Shown here piece after piece: positions 44,042 through 53,356 of a stretch of 64,000 bases of DNA (position 1 is the first letter of the stretch; every line of letters begins with the position of its first letter). A program made the position numbers and the translations under genes. This stretch comes from Hyphomicrobiales bacterium. Lineage in GTDB: Bacteria; Pseudomonadota; Alphaproteobacteria; Rhizobiales; OSC116. The stretch spans positions 1-64,000 of the forward strand of contig JABSRZ010000008.1 in the NCBI GenBank assembly GCA_013214705.1, given 5' to 3'. The notes below the pieces were generated by a model. That model had not been told where the DNA came from, did not search any database, and saw only the letters and a program-made list of their open reading frames with translations.

Positions 44042-45436
44042 CTAATGTCTTCGATTCTGCACAATATGTAAACGTTGATGTTGTTCGAAATCCGAAATTT
44101 CAGATTCAACACCGCCAGCGCTCATAACCCTTAGGCATAGCCAAACTGCCACACCCGCAAATAGCAAACCGCCAAAGGCTTGACCTAGCAATACACCCTC
44201 GGCACCCCAAAAACTGCCGCCGATGATGATGAATGGCAACGTGCCCAATGTATTTTTGCCCCAATTGACGTAGGTGGAATAAATAGGATGACCCAAATTG
44301 TTAAAACAAGCATTGGTAATATATATGACACCGTTGAAAAAGAACGCCATAGACAGCACGCCGCAAAATAACATCACCAGCGCCGCGGCTTCTCCTGTCG
44401 CGCCAAACAACGTAATGATGTAATCACGTATGAAAAATAATATGAGGCTGACCAAAATTATATAACCAATGGTGAATTTGATGGCGTCAAAAAATGCCGT
44501 GCGCACCCGCTCCATTTTACCTGCGCCGAAATTTTGCCCGACGATTGGCCCAATTGCCCCTGAAAGTGCAAACACCACCGAAAAAGCCACCGGGGTCATA
44601 CGGCCAATGATGGCCATGCCCGCCACGGCGTCGGTGCCATATTTTGCCATTTCGCGCATAACGATGGCGCTGCCAACAGGTGTTGCCACATTGGCAAGCA
44701 CAGCGGGTATTAGTATAGTGGTTATGGGTTTGAGATGGTTGGAAATAGATTTTAAGCTTGGCAAAGCCACGGCATTATGGGTTTTAATGAGCAAGAAAAG
44801 TGTGATGCCGATCATGGTTAACCGCGACAATACAGAAGCCATTGCCGCACCTTCGAGGCCAAAATCTAGCGTGAAAATTAGCAAGGGGTCGAAAATAGCA
44901 TTCACCACACCACCAGCCAAAGTAGCATACATTGAACGTTTGGCATCGCCGTGTGAGCGCAACACCGCCATGCCAATAAAAGCAATTGAGGTAATGGGCA
45001 TGGTTGGCAAGATAATGCTTATATAATCTATCGATAACGCTTTCACCTCTCCTGTCGCGCCTAAAGTGGTTAGAATCGGGTCTAGAAAATAAAAAGTTGC
45101 CACCACAATAATGATGCATATTAAAAACCCTATCGCCATAACGCTCGAGGCATATTCTCGCGCTTCGGATTTCTGCTCTGCCCCTAAAGCTTTGGCTACC
45201 AAGGTGCCAGCCGCTATCGACAGGCCCATATTGATGCTGTTGGTAAAAAACAATACGATGCCGGCATAACCAACTGCCGCCGCCAATGCAGCATTGCCCA
45301 GCATCGAAATAAATAACAAATCGACAAGATCCACGATAAATATAGCCATAATGCCGACACTGGAGGTGAGGGACATAACGACCACATGCTTTAAAAGGCT
45401 GCCGGTTACAAATTTAGCTGATGTTTGATTTTTCAT
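44042..45436 (-). CDS. MATE family efflux transporter
   Basis: Inner-membrane cation-coupled multidrug/metabolite exporter, 464 residues, about 12 helices. Features are the MATE N-terminal GIMAIFIVDLVDLLFISMLG, AIGPIVGQNFGAGKMERVRT in the second half and LGHPIYSTYVNWGKNT near the end. First gene of a two-gene minus-strand set with the TauD-like dioxygenase. A large open frame on the other strand (44469-45026) is a shadow. Confidence 0.93.
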   Translation of the reverse strand: MKNQTSAKFVTGSLLKHVVVMSLTSSVGIMAIFIVDLVDLLFISMLGNAALAAAVGYAGIVLFFTNSINMGLSIAAGTLVAKALGAEQKSEAREYASSVMAIGFLICIIIVVATFYFLDPILTTLGATGEVKALSIDYISIILPTMPITSIAFIGMAVLRSHGDAKRSMYATLAGGVVNAIFDPLLIFTLDFGLEGAAMASVLSRLTMIGITLFLLIKTHNAVALPSLKSISNHLKPITTILIPAVLANVATPVGSAIVMREMAKYGTDAVAGMAIIGRMTPVAFSVVFALSGAIGPIVGQNFGAGKMERVRTAFFDAIKFTIGYIILVSLILFFIRDYIITLFGATGEAAALVMLFCGVLSMAFFFNGVIYITNACFNNLGHPIYSTYVNWGKNTLGTLPFIIIGGSFWGAEGVLLGQAFGGLLFAGVAVWLCLRVMSAGGVESEISDFEQHQRLHIVQNRRH

Positions 45437-45482
45437 TATATTGCCCTATTTTTAGTCTTAAATGACAATGAGTTAAACTTTG

Positions 45483-45674
45483 TAAATTGGAGGTCTTAGC
45501 AAAATAGTTTAATTTCTTTATAGCCCATCTCCGAACGCTTCATAAGGAGTTTTTCTATTGTGTGCTCGATAAGGCATGAGCAAGTGGTAAAATTTTCCCA
45601 TTCATCTATTATTGTGGCAAGATCCACATCATCTTTATAGCTTAGCAATCGGTATAATTCTTGCTGAACAGTGG
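45483..45674 (-). other. Possible small ORF after recQ
   Basis: An open stretch of about 60 codons on the minus strand, TTVQQELYRLLSYKDDVDLA then CSCLIEHTIEKLLMKRSEMG, follows the recQ stop in another frame and ends at TAA 45483. It has no ATG before the late MKRSEMG, so it would need TTG or GTG. It looks amphipathic and may be a small protein or a fragment. Confidence 0.3.
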
Positions 45675-47492
45675 TTAAGCCGTCTTCGCATCAATCAAAA
45701 TAACATCCAAAAACTCTTGCCCATAGCGTTTTAGCTTGGTTTCGCCGATGCCGTTAATGGCTAGCATATCGTCCAGAGATTGTGGTTTGTGGGTGGCTAA
45801 TTCTATCAGGGTTTTGTCGTGAAAAATCACGTAGGCTGGTAGTTTTTTGAGCTTTGCTAGTTCGGCTCTGATGGTTTTTAGAGCTTGGTACAGGTCTTTA
45901 TCTTGCTCAGTTTTAAGCGCTGTATTCGTGGTTTTAATTTTTCGCTTTAGTTTTTCTGTTGTGGTTTGTTTTTGTGGTTTTCGCAGCTCAATAGTTTGTT
46001 TTTCGTTAAGGAAATTTCTGCCTTTCTCTGTGATGCTTAACCCACCGTGACCGGCGATGTCTACCTCTAAAAAATTCTGTGCGACCAACTGCCGAAAGAT
46101 GCTTTGCCAGTCTTTTTTGCTGTGTTCGGTGCCAATTCCGAAGGTGGATTGCTGATCGTGTTTGAAGCGTTTTATGCGCTCATCATCGGCTCCAAGCAAC
46201 ACATCTATTAGGTAACCAACACCGAATCTTTGCTCTGTTCTGTGGGCGCATGATAGGGCTTTTTGGGTGGTGACAGTGCCGTCAAAAACTTCAGGTTTTG
46301 TCTGGCATGTGTCACAATTTTTGCAAGGCTCGGAAGCGTCTCCAAAATATTTCAGCAGTATTTGACGGCGACAATTTACCGCTTCGCAAAGCCCGAGTAG
46401 GGCATCTAGTTTTTGGTGTTCTATGCGTTTTTGTTTGTCATTGGCATCGCCGCCATTTATCCAACCTCGTTGCATGGCTGCATCGTCCATACCGTAGATC
46501 ATATAGGCATTTGCGGGCAATCCATCACGCCCGGCACGGCCGGTTTCCTGGTAATATGCCTCAATATTTTTGGGGATATTCATATGCACCACAAAGCGCA
46601 CATCTGGCTTATCAATGCCCATGCCAAAGGCGATGGTGGCAACCATAACCACTTTTTCACCTCGCAAAAAATGGGTCTGATTTTTATTGCGAATTTCAGC
46701 CGAAAGCCCAGCATGATATGGCAGTGCATCCAGCCCTTGTTCGCGCAGCCAAGTGGCCAATTGCTCAACTTTTTTGCGGGAAATACAATAGATTATGCCG
46801 CTGTCATTCTCATGATTATCGGTAATAAACTTCCACAATTGGCGCTTGGGATTATCACGGTTTACAATGCTATAATGAATATTTGGGCGGTCAAAACCGC
46901 TGATAAATTCTCGGCCATTTTGCAAACCCAATCGCTGCACAATATCCTTGCGTGTTGGCTCATCAGCGGTGGCAGTTAAAGCAATCCGAGGAACGTTGGC
47001 AAATCGTTCCGCCAACATCGAAAGTGCCGCATAATCAGGGCGGAAATCATGCCCCCATTGAGATACACAATGCGCCTCATCAATGGCAAAAAGGGAAATT
47101 TTACATGAGTCAAGAAATTCCAAAAACTCAGGCATCATCAACCGTTCAGGCGCAACATATAGCAAATCTAACGATCCATCACGCGCCTGCTGGCGTATAG
47201 TTTTGACCTCCGCAAAAGCCATAGAAGAATTAATCGCACCCGCCGAAATACCAAGATTTTCCAGCGCCATAATTTGGTCATGCATCAGCGCAATGAGCGG
47301 CGATATAACAATCGTTAGCCCCTCGCGACACAGTGCAGGTATCTGATAACAAAGCGATTTTCCACTACCAGTTGGCATCAGAACAAATGCATCACCACCC
47401 GCAATAACATGATCAATCACCTCCGCCTGCTGCCCACGAAAAGCATCATAACCATAGGTTTGCTGCAATATCTCTAACGGTTGAATGGTCAA
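45675..47492 (-). CDS. recQ: ATP-dependent DNA helicase RecQ
   Basis: 605 residues, 3'-5' helicase of recombination and repair. Walker A MPTGSGKSLCYQ (39-50), DEAH in FAIDEAHCVSQWGHDFRPDY, motif VI QETGRAGRDGLP, the RecQ zinc-binding Cys set (CRRQILLKYFG, then CKNCDTC), winged helix, and a C-terminal HRDC domain (LPAYVIFHDKTLIELATHKP). The start is TTG 47492 with GGAG 6 nt upstream; no in-frame ATG occurs before Walker A. Single gene; a 188-codon frame on the other strand is a shadow. Confidence 0.97.
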   Translation of the reverse strand: MTIQPLEILQQTYGYDAFRGQQAEVIDHVIAGGDAFVLMPTGSGKSLCYQIPALCREGLTIVISPLIALMHDQIMALENLGISAGAINSSMAFAEVKTIRQQARDGSLDLLYVAPERLMMPEFLEFLDSCKISLFAIDEAHCVSQWGHDFRPDYAALSMLAERFANVPRIALTATADEPTRKDIVQRLGLQNGREFISGFDRPNIHYSIVNRDNPKRQLWKFITDNHENDSGIIYCISRKKVEQLATWLREQGLDALPYHAGLSAEIRNKNQTHFLRGEKVVMVATIAFGMGIDKPDVRFVVHMNIPKNIEAYYQETGRAGRDGLPANAYMIYGMDDAAMQRGWINGGDANDKQKRIEHQKLDALLGLCEAVNCRRQILLKYFGDASEPCKNCDTCQTKPEVFDGTVTTQKALSCAHRTEQRFGVGYLIDVLLGADDERIKRFKHDQQSTFGIGTEHSKKDWQSIFRQLVAQNFLEVDIAGHGGLSITEKGRNFLNEKQTIELRKPQKQTTTEKLKRKIKTTNTALKTEQDKDLYQALKTIRAELAKLKKLPAYVIFHDKTLIELATHKPQSLDDMLAINGIGETKLKRYGQEFLDVILIDAKTA

Positions 47493-47848
47493 TATAACTC
47501 CGATTTTAATGAGCTTAAACTTCTATCCGTATTTGCTAAAAATAACAATCCGAAACAGGAAAATAACAATTGCCTAAATTAATGGTTTTTCTGTGCATAC
47601 TGTTATACCGGACGGGTGACAAAAACAACCCATATCGGAACTAGTGACGCAGGGTCATTGTCAATCCAATATCTGAAAACAAGATTTATCATTGTCTTTT
47701 TTGCCGCTATAAAGAGTTCAATCAATTCACATTTTGAATAGCAATTGACCGCAAGTTCTGCACTGTGATATAGGTTTTAGGCGGGTTCGATATTACTAAG
47801 GTCATAGGCAGAGCTGGCGTGCAAAATTTGTGCAGAGAGGCAATTTTC
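47493..47848. other. Gap without a gene
   Basis: Contains the recQ promoter area on the left and the aminotransferase leader on the right, with AGAGAGG before its GTG. No repeats or domains seen. Confidence 0.4.
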
Positions 47849-48970
47849 GTGGATAAATATTCTGATTTATTTCCAGTTTCCAAGCAAACTGTTTATCTGA
47901 AGAACGCGGCACAGGCGCCGTTGAATGCACGCAGTGAGCGCGCGCTGCTCAACTATATTCAGTTGGAATCCACCGATATAAACGCCCGCCCGTCCACCCG
48001 CGAACCCATAAGGGCATTATTGGCCGAATTGCTTGGCGGCGCGCCTGCAGATTATGCGCTGACGTCAAGCACAGGTGCCGGCATCAGTTTGGTGGCCGCT
48101 GGCTTGTCATTGCAACCGGGCGACAATGTTGTTCTGCCATCGGGCGAGCATTGGAATAATAGTTTTCCTTGGTTAAGGTTGCAGGAGTTTGGGGTCGAGG
48201 TTCGGCTTGTCGCGCCAGATCAAAATAACCGCGTATCCATCGAGGCAATGGCTCAGCAAGTCGACAATAAAACACGAGTTGTTGGCACGACGGCAGTTCG
48301 GTTCGACACCGGCTATCGGGCAAATCTAAAGGCACTTTCGAAACTAGCCCACAGTGTTGACGCGCTGTTGGTTGTTGACGGCATCCAATGTGCGGGTGCC
48401 AATAGTTTAAACGTGGTCGATGATGGCGTAGATATTTTGGCATGTGGCGGCTTTAAATGGTTGCTTGGCATGGCCGGAACCGGATTTTTATACCTTAACA
48501 AACGCGCCCGCGCACGGGTTAGGCCGTTAGCGCCGGGTATGTTTGCCGCCGCGCATAATTTCGAAACGTTGACCTATCACGATGACGCGCGCCAATATGA
48601 AACTGGTTCGCTTGCACATGCATTGTTTCACAGCTGGGCAGAAGGGCTGCTTTTGTTAAATGAAATTGGCATCCCGGCGATACAAGCCAAGAATTTCATC
48701 TTAACCGACCGTATTTTAAGTGGATTTAAAAATTTGCCTGTTCAGGTGCTTTCTCCGCACCAAAACCAACAAGAACGTTCGGCCATCTTAGCCTTTACAG
48801 CTGGCAAAATAAATATCAACAAAGCGATTTCCGAGATGCTTGAACAGCAGAATATTTTGCTTTCGTTTCGAGGGGATAGCCTACGTGTAAGCCCAAATTT
48901 CTACAATACTGAGGCTGAAATCGATCGTTTTTTGGACGCTTTAGAGCATGCATTTCATCAGAGCGAATGA
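47849..48970 (+). CDS. Class V aminotransferase (cysteine desulfurase-like fold)
   Basis: PLP enzyme of 373 residues. N-terminal VYLKNAAQAPL, TSSTGAGISLVAAGLSLQPG DNVV-type substrate loop, LLVVDGIQCAGANSL (Asp that holds the PLP ring), and the Schiff-base Lys in ACGGFKWLLGMAGTGFLY. GTG 47849 is preferred since AGAGAGG lies about 7 nt upstream; the frame reaches back to GTG 47819. It heads the plus-strand amino-acid operon. A desulfurase role is unlikely because the active-site Cys loop is not evident; a selenocysteine-lyase-like or epimerase-type enzyme is possible. Confidence 0.85.
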   Translation: MDKYSDLFPVSKQTVYLKNAAQAPLNARSERALLNYIQLESTDINARPSTREPIRALLAELLGGAPADYALTSSTGAGISLVAAGLSLQPGDNVVLPSGEHWNNSFPWLRLQEFGVEVRLVAPDQNNRVSIEAMAQQVDNKTRVVGTTAVRFDTGYRANLKALSKLAHSVDALLVVDGIQCAGANSLNVVDDGVDILACGGFKWLLGMAGTGFLYLNKRARARVRPLAPGMFAAAHNFETLTYHDDARQYETGSLAHALFHSWAEGLLLLNEIGIPAIQAKNFILTDRILSGFKNLPVQVLSPHQNQQERSAILAFTAGKININKAISEMLEQQNILLSFRGDSLRVSPNFYNTEAEIDRFLDALEHAFHQSE

Positions 48971-49055
48971 TGGCAGTGCTTGGATGGTTCGCATATTGGG
49001 TGGTTTACATGTTTTATACGCAAAATGCAGCGATAATCAAATATTAGAGGATATT

Positions 49056-50021
49056 ATGAATATAAATATTAACGACATATATGCAGCGCAGGCAACCATA
49101 AGCCCCTATGCAGTCAAAACTCCGTTACTTGAATCTCCCTTGCTTAACAAACGGTTGGGAGGCAGGCTTTTGATCAAAGCCGAACCGTTGCAAATCACCG
49201 GGTCATTTAAATTACGCGGCGCTATTAACCGCATCGCAAATTTAAACCAAGATGAAAAAGCCAAAGGCATTATTGCTTATTCATCGGGCAATCATGCTCA
49301 AGCCGTTGCCTATGCGGCAGGGCTTTTTGGCACCAGCGCGGTGATCGTTATGCCCAAAGATGCACCAAAAGTGAAAATAGAAAAAACCAAGGCCTATGGC
49401 GGCGAAGTGGTTTTATATGACCGATATACTGAAGACAGAACAAAGGTTTGCGCCCGCATATCCGAAAAAAGAGGCCTCATACTCATTCCACCATTTGACG
49501 ATGCATATGTAATTGCTGGGCAGGGCACACTTGGTCTGGAAGTCGCTGAACAGGCAGAAGGCATGGGATTGCAATTAGATGCCTTTTTGGTGTGCTGTTC
49601 TGGCGGCGGCTTAACTGCCGGTTGCGCCATCGCGTTAAATTCAAAATCACCGTCTACAGCTGTTTATGCCGTTGAACCAATTGGATTTGATGATACCAAC
49701 CGCTCACTCATCGCGGGCAAGATTGTCGAAAATGTAGCCGGTGCAAATTCTATATGCGATGCGATTTTGGTCAACAGGCCGGGCGAATTGACATTTCCCA
49801 TCAACAAAAAATTATTAAAAGGTGGCTTAGTCGTTTCAGATGATGAAGCCCTAAACGCCATTGCCGTCGCCCATGATGAATTTAAACTAACCGTTGAACC
49901 GGGCGGTGCTGTGGCGCTTGCGGCTGTGCTCAGTGGAAAAATAGACATTAAAGGCAAAATCATTGCGGTTGTATGTACCGGTGGCAATGTCGATCAAGAC
50001 ATTTTTAGAAAAGCCATCTAA
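49056..50021 (+). CDS. Threonine dehydratase-like PLP enzyme
   Basis: Fold type II PLP enzyme of 321 residues: threonine/serine dehydratase, serine racemase, or the hydroxyectoine-linked EutB type. The PLP Lys is in LQITGSFKLRGAINR, the phosphate-binding loop in CCSGGGLTAGCAIAL, and SSGNHAQAVAYAAGL is the substrate loop. No C-terminal ACT domain, so the short catabolic form. The ATG at 49056 has AGAGG upstream; the frame to 48948 overlaps the previous gene but is unsupported. The aminotransferase upstream ends 85 bp before. Confidence 0.92.
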   Translation: MNININDIYAAQATISPYAVKTPLLESPLLNKRLGGRLLIKAEPLQITGSFKLRGAINRIANLNQDEKAKGIIAYSSGNHAQAVAYAAGLFGTSAVIVMPKDAPKVKIEKTKAYGGEVVLYDRYTEDRTKVCARISEKRGLILIPPFDDAYVIAGQGTLGLEVAEQAEGMGLQLDAFLVCCSGGGLTAGCAIALNSKSPSTAVYAVEPIGFDDTNRSLIAGKIVENVAGANSICDAILVNRPGELTFPINKKLLKGGLVVSDDEALNAIAVAHDEFKLTVEPGGAVALAAVLSGKIDIKGKIIAVVCTGGNVDQDIFRKAI

Positions 50022-50343
50022 TCGCTCAGTTTTCCTTTTAACCCCATTTATACGATTCTTGAGCCCGGTTATTGGCAAAATATTCCAACAAGTCAAATGC
50101 CTGCCGATTTGCTAGACTATAAGCCAAGATAAAATGTCAGAAAACATAGCCAACGAGGTTGCAACCGCAATTTAATGCTGCATAATCAAAACCCTAAAGG
50201 TGAATAAAACTCTATCACCCAAATTGACGGCAAGTTAAAAGCGGTGCAATTGCTTATGCTTGCGCCAAGATAGCAGACATTAAAAATACAAATCGTTGTG
50301 GAATTTAGTAACGATTCAAGGAATTTACGGTTCAGGGAATTTT
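50022..50343. other. Gap without a gene
   Basis: No frame of interest and no strong hairpin. AGGGAA lies 5 nt before the amidohydrolase ATG at the right edge, which may have its own promoter here. Confidence 0.4.
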
Positions 50344-51567
50344 ATGACAAATTTGGTAATGAATAATGTGAGAATTTTAGATGTGGAGGCCGGGAAATTG
50401 ACGCCGCTTACATCTGTTTTGGTAGTAGCAGGCCAGATAAAAGCCATTGGCAGCAACATCACTCTGCCTAAAAAATGTCAGAAAATAGATGGGCAAGGCC
50501 AATGTTTGATGCCCGGCATGATTGATTGTCATGTGCATATTTGTGCCGATGGGATGATTAACTACCCGGCAGAATATGAAACCATGACCGCGCTTAAGGC
50601 CGGTAACGAGCTTAAATCTATGCTGCTGCGGGGTTTTACCACAATACGTGATGCAGGCGGTGCGGATGCTGGTTTTCGCGTGGCGGTGGAAAACGGCATC
50701 GTTGAAGGGCCGCGTATCTACGTCTCTGGGCAACCCATTAGCCAAACCGGCGGCCATGGCGACAATCGCCATCCGGCCGAAAAAGCCGATCTGTGCGGCT
50801 GCGCGGTTAAGTCTGGCTTTGGCCGCATTGCCGATGGCGTATCCGCCGTCCGCCATGCTGTGCGTGATGAATTGCGGCGTGGCGCAGATCAGATAAAGAT
50901 TATGGGCTCAGGCGGCATTTCTAGTAAAGCCGACCCTATAGATTATGAACAATATTCAATGGAAGAGCTAGAGGCGGCGGTGGACGAGGCAACAAGACGC
51001 GGCACTTATGTTTTGGCCCATGCCTACACTGCAGGGGCGATTAAACGCTTGGTTACAGCGGGGGTAAAATCTATCGAGCATGGCAATTTATTGGATCAAG
51101 AAACCGCCAAGCTGATGGCCGAAAAAGGCGCATTTTTAGTGCCGACTTTGGTGGTTTATTACAAAATAATCGAACAGGCCGAACAGCTTGGCGTAAGTGG
51201 TGACCATTTGGAAAAAACCAAAATAGTGATGGCTCAAGGCTTAGACAGCCTTAAATTTGCCATGGCCGCCGGGGTCGAAATTGCCTTTGGAACCGATTTA
51301 TTTCGGCCATCTAACAAGTATCAAACCGAAGAATTAATCATTAGAACTCAAGTGCAAACACCTGCGCAAGTGATAAAAAGTGCAACTTTGGTTTCGGCTA
51401 AATTATTGGGCGAAGCTGGCAAATTAGGTATCATTGCCGAAGGCGCGCATGCCGACCTGTTGCTGGTTGATGGCAACCCGCTAGAAGACATTAGTTGTTT
51501 GCATAATGACGGCGAAAAACTCTCGTTGATTATGAAAGCCGGAAAAATTGTCAAAAATACTTTATAG
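50344..51567 (+). CDS. Metal-dependent amidohydrolase
   Basis: Amidohydrolase-superfamily enzyme (imidazolonepropionase/prolidase-like Xaa-Pro or Xaa-Arg peptidase group), 407 residues. Metal ligands: HVH in DCHVHICADG, Lys in IKIMGSGGISS, His in LAHAYT and IEHGN, Asp in FGTDLFRPS; the two-strand N-terminal beta-sandwich (LVMNNVRILDVEAGKLTPLT) and the matching C-terminal strands are present. The ATG at 50344 is preferred. Lies 20 bp before the class IV aminotransferase. May release an amino acid that the neighbouring aminotransferases use. Confidence 0.9.
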   Translation: MTNLVMNNVRILDVEAGKLTPLTSVLVVAGQIKAIGSNITLPKKCQKIDGQGQCLMPGMIDCHVHICADGMINYPAEYETMTALKAGNELKSMLLRGFTTIRDAGGADAGFRVAVENGIVEGPRIYVSGQPISQTGGHGDNRHPAEKADLCGCAVKSGFGRIADGVSAVRHAVRDELRRGADQIKIMGSGGISSKADPIDYEQYSMEELEAAVDEATRRGTYVLAHAYTAGAIKRLVTAGVKSIEHGNLLDQETAKLMAEKGAFLVPTLVVYYKIIEQAEQLGVSGDHLEKTKIVMAQGLDSLKFAMAAGVEIAFGTDLFRPSNKYQTEELIIRTQVQTPAQVIKSATLVSAKLLGEAGKLGIIAEGAHADLLLVDGNPLEDISCLHNDGEKLSLIMKAGKIVKNTL

Positions 51568-51587
51568 ATAAAATTTAGCGCCAAAAT

Positions 51588-52520
51588 ATGAGTGAAACCA
51601 TGAATAACCGAAACCTCAGTACCCATGATGCAGAAAATGACCCCCGAAACCAGAACATAAAAATATATGTGAATGGCGACATTGTGCCGCGAGATCAGGC
51701 CAAGGTTTCGGTGTATGATTCTGGCTTTATGCTGGGCGATGGCATGTGGGAAGGCATGCGGCTCTACAATGGTAAATGGGCTTTTTTCGATCAGCACATG
51801 GACCGGTTATTTAACAGTTGCAAAGCCATTTCGCTTGATATCGGCATGGATAGAGACGGTATTTTGGCGGCGTTAACCCAAACCGCTAAGGCCAACGGCA
51901 TGACAGGTGATGCCCATTGCCGGTTGATGGTGACAAGAGGGGTGAAAGACAAGCCTTTCCAACATCCTGCGCTCTCACAATCTGGCCCCACAATTGTGAT
52001 CATCATGGAACATTCAAAAGCCGTGGCCAGCTTAAAATCTAGCGGCTTACGTTTGGCAACTGTACCACAAGTGCGCGGCATGCCGATGGCGCAAGACCCT
52101 AAATTTAACTCGCATTCAAAACTTAATTGTGTAATTGCGTGTTTGCAAGCCGAACAAGCCGGCGCAGATGAAGGTTTGATGCTTGACCCCAATGGGTTTG
52201 TGAACACCACAAATGCCTGCAACTTTTTTATTGTCCGTAAAGGGGCTGTGTGGACTTCGACCGGCGACTATTGCATGAATGGGGTGACGCGGCAAAATGT
52301 CATTAATCTTTGCCACGCCAATGACATTCCGGTGTTTGAAAAAAATTACTCATTATATGAAGTATACGGCGCAGATGAGGCTTTTTTAACCGGCACTTTC
52401 GGCGCTCAGACTTATGTTTCGGAAATTGATGGCAAAACCATTGGCACTGGTGACAACCCGGTTACCAACCGCATCCGCAAGTTATATGCCGAACTTATTG
52501 TGCAAAATGTCGGGGGTTGA
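51588..52520 (+). CDS. Class IV aminotransferase (D-amino acid / branched-chain type)
   Basis: PLP fold type IV enzyme, 310 residues. VYDSGFMLGDGMWEGMRLYN is the N-terminal motif. The PLP Lys is in FNSHSKLNCVIA, and the conserved GFVNTTNACNFFIV (T/N-rich) and DEAFLTGTFG follow. Could be a D-amino acid aminotransferase or a branched-chain one; the nearby hydantoinase and racemase make the D-type appealing but not proven. Its stop lies inside the loop of the terminator at 52511. Confidence 0.9.
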   Translation: MSETMNNRNLSTHDAENDPRNQNIKIYVNGDIVPRDQAKVSVYDSGFMLGDGMWEGMRLYNGKWAFFDQHMDRLFNSCKAISLDIGMDRDGILAALTQTAKANGMTGDAHCRLMVTRGVKDKPFQHPALSQSGPTIVIIMEHSKAVASLKSSGLRLATVPQVRGMPMAQDPKFNSHSKLNCVIACLQAEQAGADEGLMLDPNGFVNTTNACNFFIVRKGAVWTSTGDYCMNGVTRQNVINLCHANDIPVFEKNYSLYEVYGADEAFLTGTFGAQTYVSEIDGKTIGTGDNPVTNRIRKLYAELIVQNVGG

Positions 52521-52545
52521 TAAGCGTTTCCCCCCGGCTTTTTTT
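52511..52545 (+). terminator. Rho-independent terminator
   Basis: CGGGGG (52511-52516) pairs with CCCCCG (52531-52536), then GC and seven T residues. The TGA of the aminotransferase is within the loop. It separates the two convergent operons. Confidence 0.75.
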
Positions 52546-52567
52546 GTCGTAGATAATACTGGCATAT

Positions 52568-53347
52568 CTATACAGATTTTATCGCGCCACCATCTATTCT
52601 GATTTTTGATCCCGTCACATAAGACGCGGCTTCGCTGGCCAAAAACACGGCCACATTGGCAAATTCTTCAGGTGTGCCATAACGTGCAGCCGGTATGGTC
52701 GCCATAGATGCCTTGGCAACATCTTCGATAGATTTGCCCGTGCGTTCGGCGGCGTTGGAGTCTAATTGGTCAAGCCTTTTGGTTTTAATGCGCCCGGGCA
52801 TGATGACATTCACAGTCACGCCATCTGCCGCCACTTCGGCAGATAATGTTTTTGACCAGCCAACAATTGCCGATCTTATGGCGTTAGATATGGCCAATCT
52901 GGGAATGGGTTGCTCGACACCAGATGAGGTGAGAGAAATTATTCTGCCCCAGTTTTTCTGGCGCATATTGGGCAATAATTTTTGGGTGATGTGGAATATG
53001 TTGGCCGCCATCACTTCGAAATTACCTATCCAATTGTCGCGTGGGGTTTCATGCGCCAAAGACGGTGGGGGGCCGCCGGTATTGTTGACCAAAATATCCA
53101 CCCCACCATTTTCAAGAATAGACTCAATGGTTTTGTTGATGGCGTCAATGTCGGTTAAATCCAAACTGATTGCGGTCACATGGTCCGTGATATTTAACTC
53201 TTTTGCCCATTGTTCAATTTGCTCATGGCTGCGGGCAGCGGCATAAACTTTGACGCCTTCTTTGGCTAACCCTTGCGCGATGGCAGCGCCTAGGCCGCGG
53301 CTTGCGCCCAATACCAAAGCGGTTTTTCCGTTTAATCCAAAATCCAT
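52568..53347 (-). CDS. SDR oxidoreductase-like protein without the YxxxK pair
   Basis: 259 residues with a classical SDR Rossmann (TALVLGASRGLGAAIAQGL), NNTGGPP and C-terminal SKIRIDGGA. But where the active-site Y-x-x-x-K should be, the sequence is RLAISNAIRSAIVGWS, i.e. I/L and R in place of Tyr and Lys, while Ser is kept in SLTSSGVEQP. This is the known 'BKR-like' subgroup with an incomplete tetrad. The reaction is therefore uncertain. Last gene of the hydantoinase operon, 9 nt after the DapA-like gene. Confidence 0.88.
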   Translation of the reverse strand: MDFGLNGKTALVLGASRGLGAAIAQGLAKEGVKVYAAARSHEQIEQWAKELNITDHVTAISLDLTDIDAINKTIESILENGGVDILVNNTGGPPPSLAHETPRDNWIGNFEVMAANIFHITQKLLPNMRQKNWGRIISLTSSGVEQPIPRLAISNAIRSAIVGWSKTLSAEVAADGVTVNVIMPGRIKTKRLDQLDSNAAERTGKSIEDVAKASMATIPAARYGTPEEFANVAVFLASEAASYVTGSKIRIDGGAIKSV

Positions 53348-53356
53348 TTTTTGCTC

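Noticed and set aside
44469-45026. 185-codon plus-strand frame opposite the MATE gene
   Set aside because: Ala/Pro-rich antisense shadow of a clear transporter gene, no ribosome site or domain.
46413-46979. 188-codon plus-strand frame opposite recQ
   Set aside because: Shadow of recQ; composition is that of reversed codons and no motif is present.
52695-53246. 183-codon plus-strand frame opposite the SDR gene
   Set aside because: Antisense of a well supported SDR; no start signal or domain.
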